Below are positions 63,121-64,000 of a stretch of DNA of 64,000 bases, piece after piece. The stretch is taken from the NCBI GenBank assembly GCA_030323885.1, contig CM059193.1:96092852-96156851 (forward strand), given 5' to 3'. Position numbers and translations under genes: made by a program. The notes below the pieces were generated by a model. The model worked only from the letters and a program-made list of their open reading frames with translations, was not told where the DNA came from and did no database searches. Each line of letters opens with the position of its first letter. Within the stretch, counting starts at the first letter, position 1. The stretch comes from Branchipolynoe longqiensis (taxonomy: Eukaryota; Annelida; Polychaeta; Phyllodocida; Polynoidae).

Positions 63121-64000
63121 GTCAGTCACCGTGTGAATCGTCAGGGTGCACCCCGGCATAGCGTCAGTACCAGTGTCAGTAGCAGTGTCCGTAGCAGTGT
63201 CAGTAGCAGTATCAGTACCAGTGTCAGCACCAGTGTCAGTACCAGTGTCAGTAACAGGGTCAGTACAAGTGGCAGTACCAGTGTCAGTATCAGTGTCAGT
63301 ACCAGTGTCAGTACCGGGTCAGTACCAGGGTCAGTACCAGTGTCAGTACCAGTTTCACTAGCAGTGTCAGTGCCAGTGTCAGCACCAGTGTCAGCACCAG
63401 CGTCAGTACCAGTGTCAGTACCAGTGTCAGTACCAGTTTTAGTAGCAGAGCCAGGACCAGTATCAGCACCAGTGTCAGTACCAGTGTCAATATCAGTGTC
63501 AGTACCAGTGCCAGTGACAGTGCCAGTAGCAGAATCAGTGTCAGTACCAGTGTCAGTACCAGTGTCAGTACCAGTTTCACTGTCAGTGGCAGTACCAGTG
63601 TCAGCATCAGTGTCAGTACCAGTGCCAGAAGCAGTGTCAGTACCAGGGGCAGTACCAGTGTCAGTATCAGTGTCAGTATCAGTATCAGTACCAGTGTCAG
63701 TACCAGTGTCAGAATAAGTGTCAGTACCAGTGGCAATTTCAGTGTCAGTACCAGTGCCAGTACCAGTGTCAGTACCAGGGTTAGTACCAGTGCCAGTGTC
63801 AGTACATGTGTTAGTAGCAGTGTCAGTCACAGTGTGAATCGTCAAGGTGCACCCCGGCATAGCATCATTACCAGTGTCAGTACCATTGTCATTACCATGT
63901 CTGTACCAGTGTCAGTACCTGCGTCAGTACCAGTGTCAGTACCAGTGTTAGTACCAGTTTGAGTAGCAGTGTCAGTACCAGTGGCAGCACCAGTGTCAGT
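63121..64000. repeat. 12-bp GTCAGTACCAGT array with 701-bp higher-order period
   Basis: GTCAGTACCAGT and variants (AGTAGCAGT, AGTATCAGT) fill the region to the right edge. A spacer, GTGAATCGTC then GGTGCACCCCGGCATAGC, occurs inside the array at 63121 and again at 63822, so a block of 701 bp has been duplicated. ORFs on both strands are artefacts. Confidence 0.95.

Noticed and set aside
1..64000. A new defence, biosynthetic or regulatory gene system
   Set aside because: All recognisable coding sequence belongs to known retroelement families, apart from one MADF-like gene; nothing supports a multi-gene system.

Overview
This window is eukaryotic, repeat-dominated intergenic DNA from an animal, most plausibly a marine invertebrate. 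The evidence is two Ngaro/DIRS-type tyrosine-recombinase retrotransposons, three minus-strand Gypsy-like LTR elements with CCHC gag proteins, several LINE families, seven copies of a tRNA-headed SINE, MITEs and many minisatellites. A mollusc is a guess from repeat composition and cannot be proved here. I found no intact host gene, no rRNA, no true tRNA gene, no CRISPR array and no operon. The only host-like candidate is a broken or spliced MADF-domain gene at 3.4-4.3 kb with a TATA box. An N gap lies at 40216-40713.

Left third (1-24 kb). A Ngaro-like element enters from the left edge (RT-RNase H, tyrosine recombinase, then B1-A2-B2 terminal repeats to 3194). The MADF gene, a SINE pair, an 11-unit 44-bp minisatellite and a 1-kb LINE fragment follow. 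At 10146-12237 a deleted Gypsy-like element with 130-bp LTRs and a 5-bp target duplication interrupts a CT-rich minisatellite. A second, full-length Ngaro-like element occupies 13589-19230 (A1-gag-RT/RH-YR-B1-A2-B2). A 5'-truncated LINE with an RNase H domain follows at 19.7-21.0 kb, then AT-rich sequence with degenerate repeats.

Middle (24-40 kb). A decayed Gypsy-like element on the minus strand spans 26.1-28.6 kb (gag, zinc knuckles, protease, RT/RNase H, 5' LTR). A 44-bp satellite at 31.26-35.22 kb is split by a 1.8-kb LINE nearly identical to the 7-8 kb fragment. Further minisatellites (18 bp, about 25 bp) run up to the gap.

Right third (40-64 kb). A dimeric TACCTCACAC-type satellite at 41.3-47.8 kb is split by a third Gypsy-like element (43608-47002), whose integrase is itself split by a 555-bp MITE. 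Dense CA/CCCA arrays (47.9-50.5 kb), a homogeneous 21-bp array grown from a SINE head, a 79-bp array interrupted by a poly-A retroposon, a pogo-like MITE, a 69-bp array, a G-rich tract and a 12-bp-based array running off the right edge complete the window.

The genes present belong to mobile elements. Gag, RT/RNase H and recombinase or integrase would cooperate in copying those elements, but every copy here carries at least one inactivating defect. The most informative observations concern how elements and tandem arrays interact: elements nested in arrays with readable target duplications, an array grown from a SINE end, and a 54-bp piece of gag copied into neighbouring satellite.
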